A stretch of DNA of 64,000 bases, from NCBI RefSeq assembly GCF_003121845.1, contig NZ_QEWQ01000004.1, positions 350,944 through 414,943 of the forward strand, written 5' to 3'. The position numbers and the translations under genes were made by a program. Numbering within the stretch: position 1 is the first letter of the stretch; each line of letters begins with the position of its first letter. The DNA comes from Ignatzschineria ureiclastica. GTDB lineage: Bacteria; Pseudomonadota; Gammaproteobacteria; Cardiobacteriales; Wohlfahrtiimonadaceae. The notes beneath the pieces were generated by a model. It was not told where the DNA came from, did not search any database, and saw only the letters and a program-made list of their open reading frames with translations. This document shows positions 28,201-39,175 of the stretch, one piece after another.

Positions 28201-29022
28201 CAACGTTTCAGGCCGATCTGTAATTCCAGTGGCTTCTCGTAATTGTAGATAAGATTCGTATGCGGCTTGTAGCTGCGCTTCAAATTGACTTGCTGAGAAA
28301 TCGATACTTTTAAGCATTGTCTCAAATGTGGTATGCCGGCAGTGATCGGACCAATAAGTATCTAAAACAAGCAGCTCTGTTTCGGTAGGATTACGTTTCT
28401 CTTCTGATTTAAAATATTTCTGAATGAAAGCAAGATCTTCAAATTCCATCGCAAGCCCCATTAAGAGCTTTAACTCTACGAGCTTTGAAGGAGTCATATG
28501 AATAAAGTCTTTCACCTTCTCCACTTGCTTAGGATGATGATGTAAATTCAAAACCTCTTCATTGGGTGCTAAGGATAGATCTTTGAGGTAACTATTAATG
28601 GGATTAAAGAGATATTGCTCAATTTTAGTGAGATCTTCAGCTGATAATTCTGCATTAAAGAGATAAAGCTGTGCAGTAGTTGCCGCTGTTTTCCCCCAGA
28701 TTCCTGCTGTCTTAAGGACTAATGAGATGCTATAAGCGCGCTGATCATATTGCCCCGGCAAGCTCTCAATGGCAAAATGGGGATATTTATTCAATTCCGC
28801 TTGCATAATATCAGAACGAATTTCCTGATCTCTGCCTGTTTGTTGAATAATTTTTTGAATTTGAGGAAGATCTTTTTCAGACAATGAGAAGAAGTCATAG
28901 ACTTGAATCAATCGTACAGAGGTAAGTGTAGGAACCGTCAATGCTATTTTCAACTCATTCAATAAGGCTTTTGCCTCAGAGGAATAGAGTGGCGTACTTT
29001 CAATATAAAACCTTCTTTTCAT
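25264..29022 (-). CDS. purL: phosphoribosylformylglycinamidine synthase PurL, Firmicutes-type, glutaminase cysteine missing
   Basis: Makes FGAM from FGAR, ATP and an amide nitrogen. 1252 aa, single chain. The N-terminus (MKRRFYIESTPLYSS, RLIQVYDFFSLSE) and FNVPSIGGKDSMSGSF resemble the streptococcal/clostridial/Bacteroides form, not the E. coli form. Synthetase motifs such as MFKNETHNHPTEIEPYGGA and VGAKTGRDGVGAATGSS are intact. In the C-terminal glutaminase domain the nucleophile elbow, normally GxCNGxQ, reads GINAGFH: position 1085 is Asn in place of Cys. The partner residues H1219 and E1221 (MAHSERY) remain. The enzyme may therefore use free ammonia or another glutaminase. AAGGAT precedes the ATG. 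Confidence 0.93.
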   Translation of the reverse strand: MKRRFYIESTPLYSSEAKALLNELKIALTVPTLTSVRLIQVYDFFSLSEKDLPQIQKIIQQTGRDQEIRSDIMQAELNKYPHFAIESLPGQYDQRAYSISLVLKTAGIWGKTAATTAQLYLFNAELSAEDLTKIEQYLFNPINSYLKDLSLAPNEEVLNLHHHPKQVEKVKDFIHMTPSKLVELKLLMGLAMEFEDLAFIQKYFKSEEKRNPTETELLVLDTYWSDHCRHTTFETMLKSIDFSASQFEAQLQAAYESYLQLREATGITDRPETLMDMATIMGRYQRQTGELADMELSDEVNACSVRIQVDVDGESQSWLLMFKNETHNHPTEIEPYGGANTCVGGAIRDPLSGRAYVYQAMRVTGAGNILEPVEDTLATKIPQRRISRVAAQGNSDYANQIGGTTTFAREYIHPGFVAKRMELGAVVGAVKEDHVVRATPIPGDLVLLVGAKTGRDGVGAATGSSQVQTEETLEEAGTDVQKGCATEERKILRLFRRKEASTLIKKSNDFGAGGVSVAIGELADGVWVNLDQVPTKYTGLNGTDLAISESQERMAVVVSAKDAKRFIELAQEESVEAVIVAEITEDPRLVISWRGEKVVDIARSFLDTNGIRKTAAVKVIDSNLPSPLLQVPNTDDLELAWRTLLADKNIASQKGLNQKFDATLGRSTVLLPFGGKCQATPAEVSLQKIQIESGETKTATILAHGYHPYLGDWSPFHGAAYAVIESLARIVATGGNPQKARLSFQEYFERLDGIPEKFGKPVAALLGALAAQKAFNVPSIGGKDSMSGSFDEINVPPTLVSFAVTTIQTDAVISSEFKESGDYIYVLPVKEEVTGQVPFEAIAHNFAQFQAIHERYQINAAMSVRQGGIAEALAYMSFGNRIGANIENISTRDLFRPQYGAFVFTTRRALPSSEEYIAIGTTLSEYRFDYGQITILGSTLQAAAEDRYEKIYPIYAKSEGLIPKVNKMPLKGIINRLEAVKPTVVIPVFEGTHSEFDMARAFEKAGAAVLMQPIRLLTEADYLGSVRQLIDHLENAEILALASGFASTEEPAGTGSTMALFLQRADIRQAVESFIAKGGLILGINAGFHALVKTGLLPYGEYRDQESQQSEEKLYLTTNHCGEFKSQMVTTEIVNNAAPWFSSLNCGDQHVLPFAALEGRVMLSEELFQTLQANGQIAAQYVDHKSRATLDQTFNPAVSQYAIEAITSPNGQILGKMAHSERYEEGLFLNIPGRKHQTIFENAVSHITSKHL

Positions 29023-29130
29023 TAGAATCCTTACTTATCGTAATTATAAAAGAGTCGCTTTAGAAGCAGCAAGATAGCAACGACAGAGAGACCTAATCAA
29101 TCATGATGGTCTATTCTGCAAAAATTCCTT

Positions 29131-30243
29131 TTACTCTGCTAAGATCATCTCTTCAAAAGAGTGCAATCCGTCTGATCCCGTAAAGGTGATATGTCCCATT
29201 TTACGGTTATTTTTAAATTCTTTTTTCCCATATAGATGAAGATGTGCATCTTGTGACATTTTGGGAATATAACTCAATAATTTTTCCCGATCTTGCCCTA
29301 AAATATTAAACATCACCGTCTTTTGTAGTAATTCTGTATTACCAAGTGGCAAACCACAAATAGCTCGAATATGTTGTTCAAACTGACTTGTTGGGCAACC
29401 CTCTATAGTAAAGTGTCCTGAGTTATGGGGTCTTGGTGCTAATTCATTAACATAAACATCATCATTCACAACAAAAGCTTCCATTGCTAACGTCCCGACA
29501 ATATTATGGGTTTCCATAAATGTCTGTAGCATCTGATTGAGCTTTGCCTCTAATTCTGGGGTAACTTTCTCACTACCAGCCGTAGTTTTAAAGAGAATAT
29601 TATTAATATGCAAATTCTCGGCAATGGGAAAATGACGATACTCACCTGTCGTTGAACGTGTTCCTATAATCGAACACTCCCAATCATAAGGGATGAACTG
29701 CTCGGCGACACAAGGAATACCATAGAGTGTTGCAACTTTTGCAAGATCCGCATCTGAACGCACGACAACTTGTCCCTTACCATCGTATCCCCCTTCTTGA
29801 GTTTTAACGACAAAAGGATATCCTAGCTTTTGAACCGCTTTATTGAGTGTCTGTTCTGGATCTTCTAAAATCACATAAGGCGCAACTGGCAAGCCGGCTT
29901 CTGTAAGTGCTGCTTTCTCGCGCCGTCTATTTTGTGCTAAATAGAGCGGTAATTCACCTTGAGGAATATTGTGATACTCACTATTCAGTCTTTTGACAAG
30001 AGAGGCATCGATATTTTCAAATTCGTAAGTGACTACATCAGAGCGAGAGATCAGCGTTTCATAGCCCTCTTCATTGGAAAAGCTAGAGACAATGTGACCA
30101 TGCGAGGCGGATACGGCAGGTGCATCTGATGCAGGATCTAGCGTGATGACATAGTAGCCCATCCTGTTTGCCGCTTCTGCTAACATTTTACCTAGTTGTC
30201 CACCACCAATAATTCCAATCGTTTTGCCAGGTAAAATGTGCAT
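29131..30243 (-). CDS. purK: N5-carboxyaminoimidazole ribonucleotide synthase PurK
   Basis: ATP-grasp enzyme carboxylating AIR with bicarbonate. 370 aa. Features: GIIGGGQLGKMLAEAANRMGY, VVKTQEGGYDGKGQVVV and NELAPRPHNSGHFTIEGC. Follows purE with a 5-nt gap; GAGGAG upstream is shared with the end of purE. Confidence 0.96.
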   Translation of the reverse strand: MHILPGKTIGIIGGGQLGKMLAEAANRMGYYVITLDPASDAPAVSASHGHIVSSFSNEEGYETLISRSDVVTYEFENIDASLVKRLNSEYHNIPQGELPLYLAQNRRREKAALTEAGLPVAPYVILEDPEQTLNKAVQKLGYPFVVKTQEGGYDGKGQVVVRSDADLAKVATLYGIPCVAEQFIPYDWECSIIGTRSTTGEYRHFPIAENLHINNILFKTTAGSEKVTPELEAKLNQMLQTFMETHNIVGTLAMEAFVVNDDVYVNELAPRPHNSGHFTIEGCPTSQFEQHIRAICGLPLGNTELLQKTVMFNILGQDREKLLSYIPKMSQDAHLHLYGKKEFKNNRKMGHITFTGSDGLHSFEEMILAE

Positions 30244-30248
30244 GATGA

Positions 30249-30743
30249 CTACTTCTCCTCTATAGTACTATCTGCTAGGACATTCTCAGTTTGGCACTTA
30301 CGGAATGTCTTGAGCTTTTCATATAATGTCTCATTGCTCAGCGCTAATATTTGAGCTGCAAAGAGACCAGCATTTTTAGCGCCTGCATCACCTATCGCCA
30401 TTGTCGCTACAGGAATACCACCAGGCATTTGCACAATAGAATAGAGGGAATCTAATCCATTCATCGTGCTACTCTTAATCGGCACGCCAATGACAGGGAG
30501 AGGTGTTAAGGAAGCAACCATACCAGGAAGATGCGCAGCGCCCCCTGCTCCAGCAATAATCAGATCATATCCGGCATCCTTAGCGTTTAATGCAAAAGAG
30601 ACCATATACTCTGGCGTGCGATGAGCAGAGACGACTTTAATATCGTAGGTAATGGAAAATTGGTTGAGAATGTCTGCAGCATTCTGCATTGTTGGCAGAT
30701 CGCTTTTGCTTCCCATGATGATGGCGACTTTCTGTTTTTTCAT
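30249..30743 (-). CDS. purE: N5-CAIR mutase PurE
   Basis: Moves the carboxylate from N5-CAIR to C4. 164 aa. Family motifs [44 protein letters not shown] and [13 protein letters not shown] are all present. First gene of the purE-K-L-C-F-M-N-(H) cluster; the operon promoter is expected in 30744-31164. Confidence 0.97.
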   Translation of the reverse strand: MKKQKVAIIMGSKSDLPTMQNAADILNQFSITYDIKVVSAHRTPEYMVSFALNAKDAGYDLIIAGAGGAAHLPGMVASLTPLPVIGVPIKSSTMNGLDSLYSIVQMPGGIPVATMAIGDAGAKNAGLFAAQILALSNETLYEKLKTFRKCQTENVLADSTIEEK

Positions 30744-30897
30744 TGAGAAAATTCAATCCATATATTAGATGATTGTGAGCCGATAAGTGAATACTCATCG
30801 ATCTTTTGAGCTATTGATTCTAACTACAGAATTGATACAAGTCAATACAAAACAGCGCTTATTTTTTATCACAATTATTATCAGAATGATTCATTAA

Positions 30898-30916
30898 TTT
30901 TGTACGAAATACAAAA
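30898..30916. promoter_or_regulatory. TTTTGTA-N5-TACAAAA inverted repeat upstream of purE
   Basis: Perfect seven-base inverted repeat with a 5-bp spacer (CGAAA), about 155 bp upstream of purE and 250 bp upstream of the divergent LemA-like gene. It could be an operator for either. It does not match the E. coli PurR box (ACGCAAAC-type), and no such box was seen in 30744-31164. The rest of the region is AT-rich and unremarkable. Confidence 0.35.
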
Positions 30917-31164
30917 ATATTAACAACTTAGTTTCTTATCTTTTATTCACTCTTTTATGACTATATATAAAAGAGGTCTTCCTAAAATAATGCCAGCCAT
31001 ATCATTAAAATAAAGCTCAATCACCTGAACAATAGAATATAATGATAATAAGATGATTATGTAGCTACTCCTAATGTTTTCCGTTGCAATTAGAGGGCAA
31101 GCGACCTATATTAACAAATACTTCATCAATATCGTCATATTAACCCTTTGGCAATCTATCAATT

Positions 31165-31686
31165 ATGACTAAGACGCTATTTACTATTATCCTTACCGTT
31201 GCGCTCTCGGCGTTTATTCTCTATCTCTTTATTTACCATTACCGTAAATTGCGGAAATATCGCCGAGTCTGCGATAGTGCGCTCGTCGACGTTCAGCGCC
31301 TCCAAGCGCAGCTCATTGAACGTAGCGAACCGGTTATTTTGATCACTCAAAAAGTACTTCGTAATCATCCTAAACTCTTCGAAGAATGGCGAGAAATCAA
31401 AGAACAAGCCGAAAGTAAGCGTGCGCAATCTGAGCGTATTCATCATGTCTTACTTCTCCGCAATCATCTCAATACACTAAAACATGAAAGCCAAACGCAT
31501 GCAGAGCTTAAAAACCGAGAAGATCTTGCTGAACTTTGGGTAAAAGTCGATATTACTAATCGCAACATTGATGAATCAGCCTCTTTTTATAATGATGCAG
31601 TGCATGATTATAGAGAATTGACGAGTCAATTTCCGGTCTCCATGTTGGCAGATATTTTGCAATATCCTAAGTATCAGAGAATTTAA
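31165..31686 (+). CDS. LemA-like membrane protein
   Basis: 173 aa. One N-terminal membrane helix (TLFTIILTVALSAFILYLFIY, ~4-24), then a basic stretch and a mainly helical domain. The end, NRNIDESASFYNDAVHDYRELTSQFPVSMLADILQYPKYQ, matches the LemA signature (ARRFYNDAVxxYNxxxxxFPxxLxAxxxGF), but the N-terminal LemA block is poorly conserved. LemA proteins are membrane-anchored four-helix bundles of unclear function. Upstream of cmoM by 31 nt, so probably cotranscribed. Confidence 0.7.
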   Translation: MTKTLFTIILTVALSAFILYLFIYHYRKLRKYRRVCDSALVDVQRLQAQLIERSEPVILITQKVLRNHPKLFEEWREIKEQAESKRAQSERIHHVLLLRNHLNTLKHESQTHAELKNREDLAELWVKVDITNRNIDESASFYNDAVHDYRELTSQFPVSMLADILQYPKYQRI

Positions 31687-31717
31687 ATGGTATTTATATA
31701 GAATTTTATAGGCTGAT

Positions 31718-32557
31718 ATGACCACTCTCATTACCAATATGGCAGATACTATCGAACCAGTAAAGACATCTGATATTCACCAAGAGAACCTTTCACTTTC
31801 TGAATCTCAAGGTAAACGATTTAATCAATTGAGCCCCCGTTTTACCCGTAATATCTATGACACATTCAAAGGTCGATTACGTCTAGCTATTTTAGAGCGA
31901 GACTTTACAACGCTCGGATTTCATCAATCATCGCTCAATATCCTTGATATCGGTGCCGGACAAGGTCAATTTGCCTTGCAACTTGCAAGCCAAGGTCATC
32001 AACTCACTTTACTAGAACCGTCCAAAGAGATGTTAGAACTTGCAGAATCTCGCTTTCTAGAGGCGCAACTATCTGCAACGTTTCTTCATACAAGTGTCGA
32101 AAAACTTCCAACACTCGCTCTACCCCAGTACGATCTCATCACCTGTCATGCGATGATTGAATGGTTAGAAGATCCTTATCAGCTCTTTCAACTCATCAAA
32201 TCCCATATTAAACCAGAGGGTATTCTCTCACTGCTCTTCTACAATCGAGAGGGTTTGATCTACCATAATTTAATTCGTGGTAATTTTCGTTATATTGCGC
32301 GTGGAAATTTTGCTGGTGAACAAGGGGGATTAACGCCGATCTCCCCGATTGATTACCATGAACTAGAACAGTATTTGAATGATCACAAGATTCAGATTCT
32401 CAAAAAGAGTGGAATCCGTACATATTACGACTTTATGCAGCCTGAAGCGCGTAAACGCATCTCTGAAGAAGACCACTTAAAAATGGAACTGCTCTACTCT
32501 GAAAATCCTGATTATCTGCCGCATGCGCGCTATCATCATTGGTTACTACAATTCTAG
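31718..32557 (+). CDS. cmoM: tRNA 5-carboxymethoxyuridine methyltransferase CmoM
   Basis: Class I SAM methyltransferase of 279 aa that methylates cmo5U34 in certain tRNAs. It tracks E. coli CmoM: FNQLSPRFTRNIYDTFKGRLRLAILERD, motif I LDIGAGQGQFALQLA, CHAMIEWLEDPYQLF, SLLFYNREGLIYHNLIRGNF and GIRTYYDF. An N-terminal extension of ~30 residues precedes the conserved part and the ribosome site at 31718 is weak, so the start is less certain than the identity. The partners CmoA and CmoB are not in the window. Confidence 0.88.
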   Translation: MTTLITNMADTIEPVKTSDIHQENLSLSESQGKRFNQLSPRFTRNIYDTFKGRLRLAILERDFTTLGFHQSSLNILDIGAGQGQFALQLASQGHQLTLLEPSKEMLELAESRFLEAQLSATFLHTSVEKLPTLALPQYDLITCHAMIEWLEDPYQLFQLIKSHIKPEGILSLLFYNREGLIYHNLIRGNFRYIARGNFAGEQGGLTPISPIDYHELEQYLNDHKIQILKKSGIRTYYDFMQPEARKRISEEDHLKMELLYSENPDYLPHARYHHWLLQF

Positions 32558-32772
32558 ATTAAAGACAATTTAGAATAATTAAGAATGATTAGAAAAATAC
32601 CGAAAGAGATATTTTGAAGTAGATATGGGAGGTAGATATTAAGTAATAACAATCCTCTTCATTTATCAACCGTCATAATCATTGATTTCAACAATAATTC
32701 CCTCTATGCTAGCCCTATTTATGATTCTTTCTATTTTTAACAAAATAAAACAAAATTTTAAATGGATTTTTT

Positions 32773-33876
32773 ATGGCGACATTAGATCAATCTCCTCAAC
32801 CAATTCCCGCTTCTAGCTGTAATCGAAAATCTCTTAGTATCGCTATTGCACTACTATATGCGTCAATCCATAGCATCTCCTGGGCCGATACAGTTTATCT
32901 GAAAAATGGAGATCGTATTAGCGGCACCATTGAAAAAATTGCCCAAAATAAGCTTCATATTGCGACCGATTATTCCGGCACTATTACCATTCCACAACAA
33001 GCTATTCGCAGTTTCCATAGTGAACGCGCTATGATCTTAAACCCAAATCGTGCTAATGGGGAAACAACACCGATGCGTGCAGAGAAGCTTGTCTACGATA
33101 CAGATGGGAATTCTAATGCAATCTTTGCCATCAATCATGCAGAGCGATATGCCCTTGCCTTTGATGAACAATTAACGATTGATGAAAATGCCGCAGAGTT
33201 AGCGTTAGTGAATCACAACCCCGTTGCCTATGAGCATTCAGGTAATGTGAAACTAGATCTTAATTTTAAAAATAGTAGTTCGAAAACGCGCAATTTCCAT
33301 CTGAAAGGGGGTTATGAACTCACCCATAATATTTGGCGCCACCAAATTAAAGGGGACGTTGAGCGGAAAACGGATAATGGCAAAACTTCCACTTATCGTT
33401 ACAATCTCGATTATTCACTCGATTATTTCTTCAACCCTTACTTCTTCTGGCAGACAACGAGCCATTACCAACATGATTGGGTAGAGGATATTAAGGGAAA
33501 TTGGCTCCTTGGAACCGGTCCTGGCTGGCAGGTTTGGAATGATGATCGTTCACAACTAGCATTAATGACACTTCTAAACTATCAACAGTTAGAGTATCGA
33601 GATGATCACAAAGATCGCCATCCACTCATGACTTTTAAGTGGGACTATCAGAAGAACCTCTTCGCCAATCTTCCGATTAAATTTACAACCCAAGGTTCTG
33701 TCGGACGTAGCTTTAATAATCATGTAACACTCGATCTCAATTTTGATACTGCGATTCAATATAAACTCACAGAACATCTCTCTATCAATACTGGCTATCA
33801 CTTTGACCGCACTAAAGCGAAGAGAGGGGATTCCAAAAATAGTAATATCTTCCTTGGTATTGGTGTCGACTGGTAA
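32773..33876 (+). CDS. DUF481 family outer membrane protein
   Basis: 367 aa. Signal peptide after a polar leader (SLSIAIALLYASIHSISWADTVYL, cleavage expected after SWA). Residues ~40-80 form a small beta domain (TVYLKNGDRISGTIEKI). From about 145 on there are alternating beta strands with aromatic ends typical of the DUF481/YdiY-like barrel, ending IFLGIGVDW with a C-terminal aromatic. Likely a beta-barrel in the outer membrane; function unknown. Upstream 32558-32772 is AT-rich and featureless. Confidence 0.8.
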   Translation: MATLDQSPQPIPASSCNRKSLSIAIALLYASIHSISWADTVYLKNGDRISGTIEKIAQNKLHIATDYSGTITIPQQAIRSFHSERAMILNPNRANGETTPMRAEKLVYDTDGNSNAIFAINHAERYALAFDEQLTIDENAAELALVNHNPVAYEHSGNVKLDLNFKNSSSKTRNFHLKGGYELTHNIWRHQIKGDVERKTDNGKTSTYRYNLDYSLDYFFNPYFFWQTTSHYQHDWVEDIKGNWLLGTGPGWQVWNDDRSQLALMTLLNYQQLEYRDDHKDRHPLMTFKWDYQKNLFANLPIKFTTQGSVGRSFNNHVTLDLNFDTAIQYKLTEHLSINTGYHFDRTKAKRGDSKNSNIFLGIGVDW

Positions 33877-33919
33877 AAAAATGCCTATGTCGATCCGCTT
33901 AATAAGCTCAACATAGGCA
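33875..33919 (-). terminator. terminator of the idh transcript
   Basis: TGCCTATGT / ACATAGGCA stem (33882-33890 with 33911-33919), with an inner GCTTAATAAGC hairpin. Seven U residues follow on the minus strand. It overlaps the stop codon of the convergent DUF481 gene. Confidence 0.75.
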
Positions 33920-33937
33920 CTATAGGATGAAAGAATT

Positions 33938-33973
33938 ATAAGGTTATAATATTGCATACTGTTATAACCTTAT
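33938..33973. terminator. second hairpin between DUF481 gene and idh
   Basis: Perfect 12-pair AT-rich stem ATAAGGTTATAA / TTATAACCTTAT with a 12-nt loop. It could end either transcript, but T runs are short on both sides. Confidence 0.5.
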
Positions 33974-34032
33974 TGGATATTACCATTTTAGCTTCTTTTC
34001 AATTTTTTCAACTAATCTTACTAATGCAATTA

Positions 34033-36744
<2,712 letters not shown>

Positions 36745-38025
36745 TTAGAACAAAGAGTCAATCTTCGCTAATACAATCTCAATAGCCCCTTGATTCTGCA
36801 TCATTGTCTGATGCGCTGCATTTCCATACGCTTCCCGCATCGCCTTATCTTGAGATAGAGCAATAATCGTTGATTCTAAAGTTTCGCTATTAACCTGCAT
36901 AATGGCTCTATTTTCTAGAAACTGCTCTAGGGTCTCTCGATTTTCATCCATATAAGGCCCAACAATAATCGGTTTTGCAAAATAAGCAGGTTCTAAAATA
37001 TTATGCCCCCCAATAGGAACAAAACTCCCCCCCACTAAAGCCATATCTGCAAAAGCGTAGAAAAGTAGCAACTCTCCCATGGTGTCAATAAGCCAAATAT
37101 CCGCTCTAGGATTTAAAGCATCAAGTGCCCCATGACTTCTAATCGAAAGTGTAAAATTATGCGCATCCGCATACTCTTCAAGTAGCGTCTTTACTTCCGG
37201 AAAGCGTTCAGGATGGCGAGGTGCAATGATTAACTTTAAATGCGGTGATTTTTTACGGGCTTCAATAAAGGCCTCAACAATAATCTCCTCTTCCTCTTCA
37301 TGCGTACTTGCTCCCATCCAGTAGAGAGAGTCAGGTAACTGTAAGGCTTTCAACTGATCTCGTTGTTCAAAGACAGAAGGATCGACTTCCAAATCATATT
37401 TGATATTTCCCATCCGTTTCGCATTTCCCGCGCCTAGTAATTCGAATCGTAATGAGTCTTCATCTGTCTGTGTCAATACAATCACCGGCTTGAGCAGATT
37501 CCGAATTGTTTGCCGAATTTTCTGATACCGGTAGAAAGAGCGATCAGAGAGGCATGCACTAATCATAATCACTTCTATATTACGTTTCTCGGCTTGGTAA
37601 AAGAGATTAGGCCAAATTTCCGTCTCCATAATGAGAATCGCTTTTGGAGATGTTCTCTTTAAAAATGAGGTAATTGATGGGCCAAAATCAAAAGGAAGAT
37701 AAGTATGGAATAATTGCGCCTCTGCTAATGCCTGTTTAAAAGTTCGCTGAATCTGATCACTGCCTGTTAAAGTTGTTGCTGTAAATAGAATGCGTAATGA
37801 TGGCTTTTCAGCTAATAATCGTTTTACCAAAGGCGTAACCGCCCGAACTTCCCCCAACGAAACAGCATGAATAATAAGATCGACTTTTGGAAGCTGTTGA
37901 AATCCAAAACGATCCTGAAAGTTTTGCAGACCCAATGGCGAACGCCAATCACGCCACAAGCGTAATACCACAATAACAGGGAGAAGTAACCACCATAAGA
38001 TTTGATAGATTCTTAAAATTATCAT
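36745..38025 (-). CDS. waaA: 3-deoxy-D-manno-octulosonic acid transferase WaaA (KdtA)
   Basis: Adds Kdo to lipid IVA on the cytoplasmic face of the inner membrane. 426 aa. Features: N-terminal membrane-associated segment (LRIYQILWWLLLPVIVVLRLW), HAVSLGEVRAVTPLV with the proposed catalytic Glu, YLPFDFG, METEIWPNLFYQAE, WMGASTHEEEEE, and VGGSFVPIGGHNILEPAYF. No lipid A biosynthesis neighbours are adjacent. Confidence 0.94.
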   Translation of the reverse strand: MIILRIYQILWWLLLPVIVVLRLWRDWRSPLGLQNFQDRFGFQQLPKVDLIIHAVSLGEVRAVTPLVKRLLAEKPSLRILFTATTLTGSDQIQRTFKQALAEAQLFHTYLPFDFGPSITSFLKRTSPKAILIMETEIWPNLFYQAEKRNIEVIMISACLSDRSFYRYQKIRQTIRNLLKPVIVLTQTDEDSLRFELLGAGNAKRMGNIKYDLEVDPSVFEQRDQLKALQLPDSLYWMGASTHEEEEEIIVEAFIEARKKSPHLKLIIAPRHPERFPEVKTLLEEYADAHNFTLSIRSHGALDALNPRADIWLIDTMGELLLFYAFADMALVGGSFVPIGGHNILEPAYFAKPIIVGPYMDENRETLEQFLENRAIMQVNSETLESTIIALSQDKAMREAYGNAAHQTMMQNQGAIEIVLAKIDSLF

Positions 38026-38224
38026 TATCTGCTTCTTTCTTCATTAATACCGATTTAGGCAAGGATAACATTATAACGTGAATAGGCTTAATTTGTTATA
38101 AGGCTACAGAAAATCCTCGATACAATTTACATAACGATTATGGTTATTCATCATAAGAATAGCGTTAATAACGAACATATATTATCTAATTTGACAATTC
38201 ATATTGGCAACAACTTGATTTTCA

Positions 38225-38256
38225 ATAAAAAAGAGCGATTCTTTTAAAATCGCTCT
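38225..38256 (-). terminator. terminator of bamD
   Basis: AGAGCGATT / AATCGCTCT nine-pair stem (38232-38256) with seven U residues following on the minus strand, 30 nt after the bamD stop. Confidence 0.88.
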
Positions 38257-38285
38257 CTTCTTACTACCTAATTTAATTACCCTTT

Positions 38286-39119
38286 TTATTCTGGATACTC
38301 TACAACCTCTATAGTTTCTGTAGGGATTGCATCCGGTGTATTTTTATAACCAAACTCTTTTAAACGCGCATCATAAGGAAAGTTATAACGTAAAACATCA
38401 ATACTCTTCTGCGCAAGCTCAGGCATACCTAATGCTTGATATGCTTTTGCTTGAATATAGAGCGCAGTAGAAACAGAAGTCGTTGCATCATAATGATCGA
38501 GGACATATTGCGCACGATTAATCGCACCAACATAAGCGTGACGATCAAGATAGAAATTAGCCTTATGAATCTCAGCTTCTGCTAGTAAGTTACGAAGATA
38601 AATGATTCGTTTTGCTGCATCTTCAGCATAATCACCATCAGGATAACGATTCACAATTACTAAGAATGATGCTAAAGAATCACGCATCTGTTTTTGGTCT
38701 ACTTTTGAGCGATCAGGTGGCAAAAGTTTATCTAAAATCGAACGCGCGCGGTCAAAATTAATTAGACCTTGAATATAGTAGAGATAATCTATATTCTCAT
38801 GGTTCGGATAGAGGCGAATAAACTCATCAATCCCTTTAAGTGCCTGATCAAATTGTCGATCATGGTAATTGGCATAAATCTTATTTAATTTAGCCTGTTG
38901 TGCTAACCGCGTATGTGGAAAACGTGCTTCAATAGCTTCATAATGTTGAACCGCAATTTCATAGCTCGCACCATCAAGGTTTTTATTCCCTTCCTCGAGT
39001 AGTTGTTGTCCTGTCATACCATAGTACTTATCATCTTTCTTTGCAGATGAAGAACCACATGCTGTGAGAACTCCTGCAACCGCTAGCACCATAAAAATTT
39101 TTAGTTTTTTCGCTTTCAT
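38286..39119 (-). CDS. bamD: outer membrane assembly lipoprotein BamD
   Basis: Essential lipoprotein of the BAM complex that inserts beta-barrels. 277 aa. Lipoprotein signal ends LAVAGVLTAC (C21) followed by GSSS. The mature protein is TPR-like helices; YHDRQFDQALKGIDEFIRLYPNHENIDYLYYIQGL and SLASFLVIVNRYPDGDYAEDA match the family. Divergent from rluD, as in other gammaproteobacteria. It would be needed for the autotransporter and DUF481 protein in this window. Confidence 0.94.
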   Translation of the reverse strand: MKAKKLKIFMVLAVAGVLTACGSSSAKKDDKYYGMTGQQLLEEGNKNLDGASYEIAVQHYEAIEARFPHTRLAQQAKLNKIYANYHDRQFDQALKGIDEFIRLYPNHENIDYLYYIQGLINFDRARSILDKLLPPDRSKVDQKQMRDSLASFLVIVNRYPDGDYAEDAAKRIIYLRNLLAEAEIHKANFYLDRHAYVGAINRAQYVLDHYDATTSVSTALYIQAKAYQALGMPELAQKSIDVLRYNFPYDARLKEFGYKNTPDAIPTETIEVVEYPE

Positions 39120-39175
39120 TTTATTACTATAGATCCAACAAATTGAATTATTCTTCGAGATTATACAGACAAATT

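Noticed and set aside
30744-31164. PurR box or purine riboswitch upstream of purE
   Set aside because: No ACGCAAAC-type palindrome and no conserved purine aptamer sequence seen.
33589-33957. 122-aa minus-strand frame over the DUF481 gene end
   Set aside because: Runs antisense through a recognised beta-barrel gene and through a terminator; no family features.
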